A stretch of 64,000 nucleotides of DNA from assembly GCA_030549775.1 (NCBI GenBank), contig CM060175.1, positions 97,331,470-97,395,469 of the forward strand, read 5' to 3'. This stretch comes from Tamarix chinensis (taxonomy: Eukaryota > Streptophyta > Magnoliopsida > Caryophyllales > Tamaricaceae). This document shows, piece after piece, positions 1 to 11,146 of the stretch (within the stretch, counting starts at the first letter, position 1; each line of letters begins with the position of its first letter). The notes beneath the pieces are model-generated. The model saw only the letters and a program-made list of their open reading frames with translations. It had not been told where the DNA came from and did not search any database. The position numbers and the translations under genes are program-made.

Positions 1-3000
1 CAGGGCTGTTTCTCTCCAATTGTAAGTTCCATTTTCTTTCTATCAAACTTAAATTTTCGTCGTCTTCTTCTGTCTGCTTACTCTGTCCAGGAAACTTAAT
101 TTTGTCGGGTTTATTCATTGTCATTTTCAATACTTAGCAGTTTATCCAGGATTAGGGCTCCAATCTTTCATGGTTAATGTGAAATTAATTCGAATAGTTG
201 GCTCAGGCTGCTACGATGGTGGAATTTCTTCAATTTTCTTGGCGAACAACCATGGAGAAAGCTGTATATGTCTTAGGAAACTACTGAATTTTGTCTAATT
301 AGCGGTGCTAAAGTTAAATTGGGGTTCAATTTCTCGACATTTACTCGATTCTTGCTATGAACCGTGAACCGGATAATCTTTTTTCATGTCATTAGCTGAG
401 AACTTTATGCGGTGAATTTTTTTGGGTACATTTTTTGTTTAGGTCGAGGAAGAGTGGTGTCGTTCTTAAATGTTCAAAGGGAAAGGAATATAGTTCTTCA
501 TCTTCATCATCAATCCCTGTGAGATACATCCCTAAGAAATCTACACGAACAGAAAATGCCGAGATAACTTCTCCTGGCAGAAGCTGCAATAACAACCAAA
601 ACAGTCGTTGTGATTCCCCTCAAAGTGACATGCTCTCCAGCTATGATGGATATGTTGAAGACAGGAGGAGTGCTGATGAAAGGAAAAGTTCAGGCAGAGA
701 GGACAGTGTCCATGGTCCGAAGCGGTGGAGCTACTTCTCTATACACCACAATCCTGGTACTGACATTACTTTCTGAATGCTGTGCATCAGTTTTATGATC
801 ATTTTATTTGTTCTATGTCTGTTGGTAATTAGTTGGTCTATTGCTTTTATCAAAATATCATTCTATGCTTGTTAATTGTTTAGATTCAGGTGAAAAAACA
901 TGTGGTCATTTGAGAGTTCCCACCTCTAATTGTGTTGAAGGGAGTCAAGGGACTAGGGGCTTATTTAAGAATGGGGGCATTGCTTTTGGTGATGACCAAG
1001 ATCAATTGGGTGTTGTCCCAAGAGAAGGCATGTCTAATATCAATGCTCCCAACATTTTGAGGCATGAGACCTTACGTGATGAACAAAATGCTCAGGGTAA
1101 TCTTGTTTCGGGTAAAAACAGTAACATTGGGAGTCAAAATAGTTCAGAGATCAATGGCCAAATGGGAGTTAGCACCTATGAGTTTGTGGAAGGTACCAGA
1201 GACTTTGTCGAGGATGTGGATGCTGCTTACAGTGGACACCAAAGACAGCCAGATGTTTCTACCAGAGGTGGCTTGTCTACCAGTATCTCTCCTTCAAGTA
1301 TGTTCAGACATGAGACCTTACCTGATGAATTAAATGCTCACAAACATCTTTTTAGGGGTAAAACCAGTGACACTATGAGTCAAAAGAGCTATGACATTTC
1401 ACCTGTAGTTAACACAGGTATCTCTTGAATTATTTCTTTAAACATTGAGAATATCCCTGTTCTTTATATGTTGTTTACTTTATGATACATTTTTTGTTAG
1501 AGTTGAGTCAAGAGATCCATGGCCATCCAAGAGTTGCAACATCCCAGTTGATGGAAGAGCCAAAAAACGTTGTTGAGGATGGTGGAGGTCAAATGCTACC
1601 CCAGTATGATATTTCTCGTGATACAAGAGGCCTTGATGGTAGGATGGTTTCAGGAAACAATGATGAAAGGAGAAGTGAGAAGAAATCAAGCAATATGTCT
1701 AGATATGTCAAACCTGGTAAAATATTGCTGCTATCTCAAATATTAATTGGATTCCTGATGTTGGTAGTTTTGTGCATATTTCTTGAACTTTTTTATGATG
1801 TGTACTTGTGCATAAATAAATAAGGTATGTGCTCAATAAATTTATTCAGTTTTGGAGGAACAGATTAGTCTTTCATTGAAGAACTTGAATGAAGAAACTG
1901 ATCATGTAGTAATGGCTGACACTGAGTTTATGGAAGAGCCCGAGGAGGATATTGAGAAGGAGGCTTTTAATAATAGTGAAGAATGTAAATCTACAGCTTA
2001 TCAGAAGACCAAGCAAGATGTTGAGCGCATTGCGGTTGGACTCCTTGCAAAAAGGTATACCCCCCTTCTCTCTCAATAGGGTTGTATATGATCCGAATCA
2101 AGCTAAACTCCCTTGAGATTAGGCTCAGCTGGATTAAAATAAGGTTCGTACCCAGCTCATTTAACTAAATGTATAAATGAGCCGAGTTCACGAGCCTCGG
2201 GCTCACTAAATAAACGAGCCGAACCAATATTTTAACAAGTGAGCTGGCTCAGCTTGTTTACAATTTTATCTCTCAGTGCGGCGTTTAGGCTTACTGGTTT
2301 GTTGAACTATTACCATGTTAATCTCTCCCTTGTGTTTGCATTGTGTTGATTCCTAGGGTGGGTGGGGGTGTTACATACCCATTGAATGCATAATGGGCTG
2401 CATCTGATGGCTGAGTGCCAACCAAAAAAAAAAAAAAGAAGAAAAGAAAAGAAGGAGCTTGATAGTTCCTTTGTAAATGCCTTTATTCTAGCTCTACACC
2501 TTCCACTCCTTCCCTTACCCACCGGCCTGTTCCTGTTCCCTCTTATATTATCAATATTTCATGCTTGGAATGAGATGAATTCAATAAATAGGTTTCATAT
2601 TGTACCTGCTCTTCTTTGGTTGTCCTCGTTATGTTTCTTGTTATTTTACTTATCGTCATTTGGGTTTTTCCTATGTGTATCATTCTTATTATTGTGCTTG
2701 TGTTATCGGCAGAGCATTCACTACAGTTGAATTGCAAAAGAAGCTTACTGCTAAGAGTTTTCCACTTCTTGTTGTTGAAAATGTGATCCATGATTTCCAG
2801 AAAAGGTGTGTAATCGTATGACTTTACATGTGTTGCATCTTAAAAAGATTTCATGCAAAATTTTTTCAGTTTTGTTCTTCTCCGGATGATTGAAATGTTT
2901 GTTACTGATGTAGAGGGCTTATTAATGATCGCCTATATGCTGAAACCTTTTCTCAATCGAGATGGTCTACATCAAGTTGGGGGCCGAGGAAAATCCAACA

Positions 3001-6000
3001 AGTATGTTCTTAGCTCTGAACTTTGTATCTTAGTGCTTTTTAAGTTACTTTCATTTTCTGTAGTATCGCTAGTTGTAGACAAATATATTATTAGGAACAA
3101 GCAAGTTGTGCAGGATGACTTGTACTGACTCATATACCTGGGATTTAAGATGCTTGACTGTAATGAACCTTGCTAGAGCACCTGTGAAGATCACTTACGC
3201 AAGAAGAAGAAACAAGGGCGAGGATGGGAATGCCCAGTAATTCGGTTAAAAATGATGAGGTGGCAGAATGAGAGCAGGGAATAACTAAAGTTTGTTATAG
3301 CAGTGTTATAAAAAGGGGGAAGGGAGGAAAGAGAGGGCATCGGGGAAATTGGAAATGATTGTAGTGGGAGAGATTTGAGCCTCTCGAATGCTCAAGCCTT
3401 TTGTAATACCGAAATTTCCACCATTATACAATTATACCACAACCTTCCTTTTCTCTTTTATTGATTCATATTTGCTTCGGTAGTGGGTGAATTGATCCAT
3501 ACTCTGTTGAAATACATTGATACTTACCATTTGGTATCAGAGCATACCGATTCATGGCCCCTTCCGAGACGCAAAGGGTGGAATCACTCGAAGAGAGAAT
3601 GACCCTCTTGGAGGGATCCATTTCAGAGAAGGTATCAGCAGTAGTTGAGAGAGCTATGAGAGCGATGAGACAAGCTTTGATGGAGCAGCTCACGGAGGAC
3701 CTCCATAAGGTGGAGAAAAACCATAGAGAAGCTCTCCAAGCGGTGGCGAACAGATTGGAGGAAAAAATGATCAGGACCCGTGAAAATTACGAGGCCCAGC
3801 TGGCTTGGATGAATGAGGGAATGAGAGGAGGAATCCCTGGTGAAGGGAGTAATGGTGGTGTTGGGTCAGAGGGAGGTCCCGGAGATTGGGGCGGGAGTTG
3901 AGGATTTCCAGGTGGAGGAGGAGGATGGAGATATTGTAAGTTGGAAATGCCATTATTTGAGGGTAGTGACCCCGATGGATGGATTTTGAGGGGAGAGAAG
4001 TATTTTTCCTTCTACTGTTTGAATGAGGAGGAGAAAATGGAGGCGGCGGTGGTTGCCATGGAGGGAGACGCCACGAGGTGGTACCACTGGGAGAATAAAC
4101 GAAGGCCTATCAAATCTTGGGCTAAGTTGAAGAAGTTTGTACTCCAACAATTCCAACCGGCAAATGCCGGGTCACTTCATGAACAGTGGCTTGCAACGAC
4201 CCAAGCGTCGACGGTGGTGGAGTATCGCCGGAAATTCATTGAGATGGCTGCTCTCCTGAACGATGTTCTTGAAAGTATTTTAATGGGCCAGTTTATAAAT
4301 GGCCTGAAAGAGGAGATAAGGGTCGAGGTCCGTTTGCTGAACCCGCTTAATTTGGATCAAGCCATGGAATTGGCTATACGGATTGAGGAGCGGAATAGAG
4401 TGGGCGGATTGAAGAAGGGATATGTTGGGCCAGCAAAATCTGGGCCTTACTCTATCTACAACCGAGGGCCCAATTCCAGTTTTCAGGGATCTAATGGGGG
4501 ATCGACCAGCACAGCCCCTGTAAGAAGTTGGGCCATGAATATTAGTGAGACTCAATCTTCTGCTAGCAACCCCAAGATGTCTGCCTAGCCTTCGAAGTCC
4601 ATAGGGGACATCAAAAGGCTGACCGAAAAGGAGCTGCAAGAGAAGAGGGCTAGGGGGCTTTGTTTCCGGTGCGATGAAAAGTGGAGCATCGGACATAGGT
4701 GTTGGAAAAAAGAGCTGAGCGTCCTATTAGTGGACGATGAAGATCGGGAGGAAACCGAAGGGGACCCCACGGACTTGGAGCCGCCACTGTCGCCAACGGA
4801 GGAAATGCCGACCGAAGTTTGATTAAATTCCGTCATCGGCCTGATGAATCCAAAGACGATGAAGCTCAAGGGGAAAATTGGAGATTGTGAAGTGATAGTA
4901 ATGATTGACCCTGGCGCAACCCACAACTTCATTTCTCTGGCCACTGTTAGGGAATTACAAATACCCATCACCCCTTCGCAGGGTTTGGAGTCTCTCTCGG
5001 TAATGGAGAAGCTGTAAAAGGCTCCGAGATTTGCAAGGAGGTACTGCTGGAGTTCGATGGAGGGGTTCGTGTGTTTGAGGATTTTTTGCCTTTGGGTCTA
5101 GGAAATTCGGACATAATTTTAGGGGTGCAATGGCTTTGAAAAGCTGGGCTTGGTGGTGACAAATTGGAAAAATCAGGAAATGAAATTTCAACAGGAAGGG
5201 GAGACCATTAGCTTGAAGGGTGATCCCTTGTTAGCTCGAACAAAAATTTCTCTTAGAGCTATGGTACGAGCTCTGCGAAAGGAGGGAGGAGGGATATGGT
5301 TAGAATTGAACTAGGTGGAAGGCGTGGAAAGAGAATCAGAAACGGGTCCTATGGTGCCTGAGTTTTTAGAGGCCACAGTGGAGGAGTAGAAGGAGGTCTT
5401 CACAAAACCTGAAGGGCTAGCTCCTAAACGAGGACACGAACATTCAATTGTGCTCAAGGAGGGTAGCGAGTAGCGACCCTATTGGAGTGAGGCCATATCG
5501 ATACCCCCAATTCCAAAAAGATGAAATTGAGATACTCATCAAAGAAATGCTGGAGACAGGCATAATCAAGCCTTTTACTAGTGCCTTCTCGAGCCCTATA
5601 TTGTTGGTAAAAAAAAAACGGGTCATGGAGATTTTGTGTTGATTATTGAGCATTAAATAGGGAGACAGTGCCTGACAAATATCCGATCCCAGTCATCGAT
5701 GAGTTACTTGACGAGCTTCATGGAGCTGCCATATTCTCGAAATTAGACCTGAAGGCTGGCTATCACCAGATTCTGGTCATACCTGAGGACACTCACAAAA
5801 CCGCCTTCCGAACCCATGAAGGGCATTACGAGTTCTTGGTCATGCCTTTTGGGTTGACCAACGCTCCGACAACCTTCCAATCTCTTATGAACGATGTCTT
5901 AAGGCCATTCTTGCGGCAGTTTGTTTTGGTGTTTTTTGACGATATTTTAATATATAGCGCTACTGTAACTGAGCATGTGGATCATGTGAGGGTGGTGCTG

Positions 6001-9000
6001 GACGCTTTAAGAGGGCATAAATTGTTTGCGGATATCAGGAAATGTGAATTTGGGAGGCAGGAAGTGGCCTACCTGGGACATGTGATTTTGAGTAAAGGGG
6101 TCGCAATGGATATGGATAAAGTGAAAGCTATTGTGGAGTGGCGGATTCCAAAGAACCTAAGGGACTTGCGGGGATTTCTCGGGCTCACTGGTTATTATCG
6201 AAAATTTGTGGTCCAGTATGCACAAATTGCAAAACCCCTCATAGAGTCACAGATCAACTGAGGAAAGATAATTTTGGGTGGACCGACCAGGCTACCCAGG
6301 CCCGAAACCTTGAAAGCAGCAATGGTGACAACCCCAGTGTTGGCGATGCCCGACTTTCAGAAAACCTTTGTGGTCGAATCGGATGCTTCTGGTTATGGGG
6401 TTGGGGCAGTATTAATGCAAGAAGGCAGACCCATAGCATTTTTCAGCAGAATTTTGGGCCCGAGAAATCAATTGAAGTCGGTGTATGAGAAGGAACTTAT
6501 GACTGTTTGCTTAGCTATACAAAAATGGAAACATTACTTGTTGGGGAGGCATTTCTTAGTGAGAACAGACCAGCAGAGTTTGCGCTATATTCTATAGCAG
6601 AGAGAGATTGGAGCCAACTACCAAAAGTGGGTCAGTAAACTGATCGGGTTTGATTTTGAAATAAGAGTGGCAGATGCATTATCTCGCAAGACTAAAGGTG
6701 AGTTGGAGTGTGGGGCTCTCGTTACAACTCAAGGGGTAGTGTGGGATGGATTAACAAAGGAGATAGAAGCTGATCCTATGCTCCAACAAATTAAAAAAGA
6801 GTTGGAGACCGGAGAGAAGAAGTATGTGGGATTTCATATAGTGGAGGGCAGGTTGATGTATAAGATGAGCTATGTTATTCCAAAATTTTCAACCTACATT
6901 CCTGTGCTGCTGCATGCATATCATGATTCCCCAGTTGGCGGACATTTAGGAGATTTGGAAACTTATTTAAGAATTGCCTCAGATTGGTATTGGCTTGACA
7001 TGAGAAAGGATGTGGCTGATTATGTGAAGAAATGTGCAACCTGTCAGCAACAAAAGGCCTGCACTCAGAATCCTTCCGGCCTGCTTCAGCCCTTACCCCT
7101 ACCTTGACATAAGCATGGACTTCGTGGAGGGGTTACCCTTGTCCAAAGGGGTGGACTCTATCCTGTTGGTTGTTGATCGACTATCAAAGTACGCTCATTT
7201 TTTGGGCTTGAGGCATCCTTTTAGTGCATTTTCAGTGGCTGAATTGTTCATCAAGGAAGTGGTTTGGTTGCATGGATTTCCTTCATCGATAGTGACTGAC
7301 AGAGATCGAATTTTCATGTGCAATTTCTGGAAGGAATTATTCTGGCTTCAAGGAACTGAGTTGAAAAGAAGCACAGCCTACCATCCCCAAACTGATAGGC
7401 AGACGGAGGTAGTGAATAAAGGACTTGAGGCATATTTGAGATGTTTTGTTGCAGGGCAACCTAAATCATGGGCTAAATGGCTTCCTTGGGCAGAATTTTC
7501 ATACAACACTTCTCCCCACCTCTCAACCAAACTGTCACCTTTTAAGGTGCTATATGGGAGGGACCCACCCCATGTTTTGAGGTTGGGTAGAGGACATACC
7601 CCTGTTGATAGTATAGAGGAGTACCTGCTGGAGCGTGAGGCCATATTGGATGATCTTCGCCTGAATTTGATTAAGGCACAGCAAAGAATGAAAGATACTG
7701 CTGATAGAAATAGAAGAGATGAATCTTTCGAAGTTGGGGAGCGGGTGTATTTGAATTTACAGCCATATAGGCAAAAGTCCTTAGCTAAACGACCATTTGA
7801 GAAGCTGGCAGCAAGGTTTTATGGGCCTTTTCAGATTATCCAGAAGGTGGGGCAGGTTGCTTACAAGCTAGAACTTCCTCCTACCTCTAAATTACACCCC
7901 GTCTTTCATGTGTCTCAACTTCGAAGGGCCATTGGTGATACCCCGGTTTCTTCTAGCATTCCAGAACAGATGTCTGCTGATATGGAGCTGGTAGTTCAGC
8001 CAGAGGAACTATTAGATATACGATCTTCTAAGGTGGGGCAGACCACTAGAATGGAAGTGTTACTCAAGTGGAAGGACCTCCCAACTTTTGAAGCCACATG
8101 GGAAGATGCAGCAGTCATACAGGAGAGGTTCCCAACCTTCCACCTTGAGGACAAGGTGAAACTTTGGGAGGGGGGTAATGTAATGAACCTTCCTAGAGCA
8201 CCAGTGAAGATCACTTATGCAAGAAGAAGAAACAAGGGCAAGGATGGGAATGCCCAGTAATTCGGTTAAAAATGATGAGGTGGCAGAGTGAGAGCAGGGA
8301 ATAACTAAAGTTTGTTATAGCAGTGTTATAAAAAGGGGGAGGGGAGGAAAGAGAGGGCATCGGGGAAATTGGAAACAATTGTAGTGGGAGAGATTTGAGC
8401 CTCTCGAATGCTCAAGCCCTTTGTAATACCGAAATTTCCACCATTATACAATTATACCACAACCTTCCTTTTCTCTTTTATTGATTCATATTTGCTTCGG
8501 TAGTGGGTGAATTGATCCATACTCTGTTGAAATACATTGATACTTACCATTGACAATTGAGGACAAATAAATGTGTCTAGAACAAAAGCGGGTGACATAA
8601 TTCTGTACACAGAATAAGTCAAGATACACGACAAGATGATTTCCCATGCTATATTTCGGTTGACTAGTGCTGATGCGCTTGATCATTATACGTTGTGCTA
8701 GGCCGCTTCCTGCTTGAACTTGTCTTCTTTGTGTTGGAAGAAAGCTTGAGGAACACAATTCTGGCAGCTTCCAGGTTTGGTTGCTTCCAAGCTAGATGAT
8801 ATTCATCTTTATTTATTGGCTGGATCGACCCTCTATTTCATTACCTGCTGATCATGCACAATATGAGTCATGGAAAAGTTCTGTAATTTCGTTCCAAGGT
8901 AGATATTTAAGATGGTTCAAAATCTGCTGCCAACAGACAGAAAGGCTGCCCCCTCCTGATAGTGGTGTTATGACCGCAGTCTCTACTTCTTTTAGAACTG

Positions 9001-9687
9001 CGACCAATTAAGCCAATGGAAATAGGCATAGCGACCAATTAAAACAATCAACCATTTCCTTTATTCCTGCAAGCTGATTTCTAAGCTTCACTAGTTTATT
9101 TGATATAGAGATACATCATGGATACTAAACTTGATGAATTTCGTCCGACTTCTTCATTTTTGTGTTTGTTATTGTTTAAAGCCACTGAAAGCATCATCTT
9201 CTCAATATCTAAGCGCATGGATTGCAATTGTTGGCACGATCTTCATCGATTAGATTAGAGTACCCTTACTTCGTCCTAGCCCTGGGCATGCAAAAGGACA
9301 AGTGGGAAGGTTAATTAGTCATCAAATCATCTACTGTCACTCCAATTGTTTATGGTTTAGCACTTACTGAATGATTGCATGTTGTTTAATCAGGAACTTG
9401 GCATGAAGGGAGTCAGTCAAGGTGACGTGACAAGGGCAATGAAGTTGGTTTTTGAGGATGATGAATCTGCTGTTGAAAGTTCAAGGATCAATCTGTCAAG
9501 ATCTGCACTAGAACAACTTCATTCACAAGCTTACAAGAGGTGGTTGCGGTGTCAAAATGTGCCAAGGGAGAAAAGGAAGGCAAGGATTGTAAATTGGCTC
9601 CAATATCGTGGGTTTAATTGGGATGTAGTTAGTATTATTTTGAAGAAGTTGGAGTCTCAGCAATCTCCTTGGCAATGCCCTCCTTAA
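1..9687 (+). CDS. RECX: Plant RecX-family protein (regulator of RecA), 5'-truncated by window edge, 8 visible exons
   Basis: RecX proteins bind RecA filaments and limit recombination; plant versions act with organellar RecA. Exons, each with GT-AG borders and matching phases, are 1-21 (partial), 443-756, 884-1417, 1501-1716, 1850-2054, 2713-2805, 2914-3001 and 9394-9687 (stop TAA), giving 587 visible residues. The N-terminus and any transit peptide lie outside the window. The RecX domain is the last ~170 residues. It shows [13 protein letters not shown], then [17 protein letters not shown] and WGPRKIQQ across the exon 6/7 border, then [18 protein letters not shown] and a third helical repeat ending ILKKLES in exon 8. 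Exons 2-5 encode a long acidic, Ser/Asn-rich region with PVRYIPKKS near its start, which I recall from plant RecX. The final intron (3002-9393) is inflated by a retrotransposon in the same orientation. All visible exons are open, so the gene looks intact if that intron is spliced. Confidence 0.9.
2077..2268. mobile_element. hAT-type MITE in RECX intron 5
   Basis: It begins TAGGGTTGTATATGA and ends in a degenerate inverted copy (GTTTACAATTTTA). Its 8-bp flanks nearly match: TCTCTCAA at 2069-2076 and TCTCTCAG at 2269-2276, as expected for hAT. The interior is rich in GAGCC/GGCTC words, like the copy at 59479-59765. Confidence 0.75.
3159..3529 (+). repeat. 5' LTR of the chromovirus
   Basis: 371 bp, TG...CA, 97.6% identical by hand comparison to 8179-8549. 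A TATAAAAA-like box (about 3306-3313) is a candidate promoter, with a transcript end signal likely further on. The reading frame for the pol C-terminus that overlaps the 3' LTR is also open here, ending at 3238-3240. Confidence 0.95.
3532..3543 (+). other. Primer-binding site, initiator tRNA-Met
   Basis: TGGTATCAGAGC, two bases after the 5' LTR, is the standard complement to the 3' end of plant initiator tRNA-Met and primes minus-strand cDNA. Confidence 0.9.
3554..4820 (+). pseudogene. gag of the chromovirus, broken
   Basis: The frame starts ATGGCCCCTTCC. A coiled-coil-like N-terminal part precedes a retrotransposon gag domain ([20 protein letters not shown] at ~3950, [11 protein letters not shown] at ~4230). 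A zinc knuckle (LCFRCDEKW then GHRC) lies at ~4660-4700. The frame is interrupted by TGA at 3899-3901, TAG at 4586-4588 and TGA near 4820. Each is one C-to-T or G-to-A step from a likely Trp, Gln or Arg codon, which suggests deamination of methylated cytosine. The frame is otherwise continuous, so the stops are recent point changes. Confidence 0.88.
4830..8260 (+). pseudogene. pol of the chromovirus (PR-RT-RNase H-IN-chromodomain), broken
   Basis: Protease active site [10 protein letters not shown] is at ~4908-4940 (usual form DSGA). RT runs ~5480-6240 with [20 protein letters not shown] and catalytic [10 protein letters not shown]. RNase H follows with [15 protein letters not shown] and [13 protein letters not shown]. 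Integrase has a zinc-binding H/C region ([16 protein letters not shown]) and a D-D-E core ([25 protein letters not shown]). A chromodomain lies at ~8000-8155 ([16 protein letters not shown]). Lesions include frameshifts near 4980 and 5135, a slip in an A-run near 5610-5620, stops at ~5283 (TAG) and ~6596 (TAG), a small deletion before ADALSR (~6667), and a frameshift near 7105. The last ~27 codons lie inside the 3' LTR, with stop TAA at 8258-8260. Confidence 0.9.
8166..8175 (+). other. Polypurine tract
   Basis: GGGAGGGGGG lies just upstream of the 3' LTR and is the expected primer for plus-strand synthesis. It also lies within the pol reading frame. Confidence 0.85.
8179..8549 (+). repeat. 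3' LTR of the chromovirus
   Basis: 371 bp, TG...CA, followed directly by the TTGAC target duplication. Its first 82 bp encode the C-terminus of pol. Confidence 0.95.
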
Positions 9688-11146
9688 ATATAAACTGGGG
9701 ATCAATATTTTGGTGCTAGAATATCTGCAACCTACAGAAGGTCCCTTAGGCTTTGGATGGCTTGACCATCAGTTGTAGGTTTGTGTTTACCGAGCATCTG
9801 CAGGACTGCAAAATTGTGACCTTGGCTTGCCCTGACCATGATGTGGTCCTTTCTTCTGGCGTTACACCATAAGAACTATTGATGTATGTTCAATAGGATA
9901 ACTCTTTGATGCACCTAATGATCTTGTGTTAGTCTGGTCAGATACTATGTGGACGTTAGCAACTAGAAGAGCTTTATCAGCCTGTCTTAATCAGATTTGT
10001 ATTCATTTTTTGGTTCTCAGAAAGTAATATAAGAGATGAGGGAAATGAAATGTTGATGATGTGTACTCAAATATGTTCCGTAAGGTTCATCCATGCTACT
10101 ACGTGTCATGTTTACGAATGGATGTTGCCGTTCCCTGATTGTTGGCACCCAGGAGGAACCCAGAATACGTAGGCCTAAAAGACCATGGTCCAGGTTGACA
10201 ATGGGACATGGCCGATCATTGAAAAGGGGACCAACAGTTTTTTTTTTTAATCAGGGTCCCCATGGGTGAGAATTTTAACTTAATGAGATTTGGATAATTG
10301 TAAACGTAGAAGGATAAGCGAACAACATGTTCAATGGGATGGGATTTAATTACTTGCTGCTTCACACGCTCCATGCAACATGGAGCTGGGGACGCCGTCC
10401 GCATTTAGGGCTGTAGGTTAGATTCGTTGCGAGGAAGACTTGACTCGCGTTTCTGGGATCTCGATCACTGGCCTTGATTATTAACCCCATTTGGACAGTG
10501 AGCTTGAGGCATGTGCTACTGAGTGCCAGGTTTCGGTTAGTTATAACAATATTAATATTATTATGATTCTTTTTAATCGCTGGAAAGTATTGACTTGATG
10601 TCGCTCCCCCTCCCCCCCTCCAACCATATAGATATAAAAAGGAGGACATGTAACATGACACGAGGAGTCCGGGGCCCACATGAGCTGTGTGTGTGGCGAG
10701 GGAAAGAAGGAGAAGCACAAGGTCAAGGAATGTTATTCCATTGCATTAAATTCTAAGTACATAGATCCAAAACAATCAATCATTTTTTTAGCTTCGAAAT
10801 ACATAGCGGCCAATCCCTTTCCTGCAAGGTGAAAACAAAGCAGTCCCTTTCGTACAGCAAAACTATCAAGCCACTTGCAATTTCTAAGATACCATTCCCA
10901 CATCTGATATTACCTGCTCACTTTTTTACAGCCTTCTCACACTCCAATCCAACCCCAAAACCCAACAATTAGGTTCTCTTCTCTAGTTAACATCTGACGA
11001 ACTAGTATGTAAATAAATCTACAAGCACCGAGATCGAGCCATAAAATTACAGTTTTGTTAAATCGGAACCTTTTCTTTTAAGAGTCTCTACCCGGAAACA
11101 TGTACATGTTACGGAACAACGGCCGCATTCTCCTTGAGACAAATTC
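9688..11146. other. Intergenic, RECX 3' side to receptor kinase 3' side
   Basis: The two genes converge here. I see no supported ORF, RNA gene or repeat unit. The first few hundred bases are probably RECX 3' UTR, and ~10740-11146 may be the 3' UTR of the minus-strand kinase. Confidence 0.5.

Larger units (their letters stand above)
3159..8549 (+). mobile_element. Ty3/gypsy chromodomain LTR retrotransposon (5391 bp), complete ends, coding region broken
   Basis: The element has two 371-bp LTRs (3159-3529 and 8179-8549) starting TG and ending CA, and a perfect 5-bp target duplication TTGAC (3154-3158 and 8550-8554). A primer-binding site for initiator tRNA-Met and a polypurine tract sit next to the LTRs. 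Internal order is gag, protease, RT, RNase H, integrase, chromodomain, which defines chromoviruses. The small size and short LTRs resemble the Reina clade, but that placement is inference. The LTRs differ at 9 of 371 positions by eye (7 transitions, 2 transversions), so insertion is fairly recent. The coding region nevertheless has several stops and frameshifts. It lies in the last RECX intron in the sense direction. Confidence 0.95.

Noticed and set aside
8796..9011. 71-aa plus-strand frame between the chromovirus and the last RECX exon
   Set aside because: No domain, and the flanking exons join in phase without it, so it is intron sequence.
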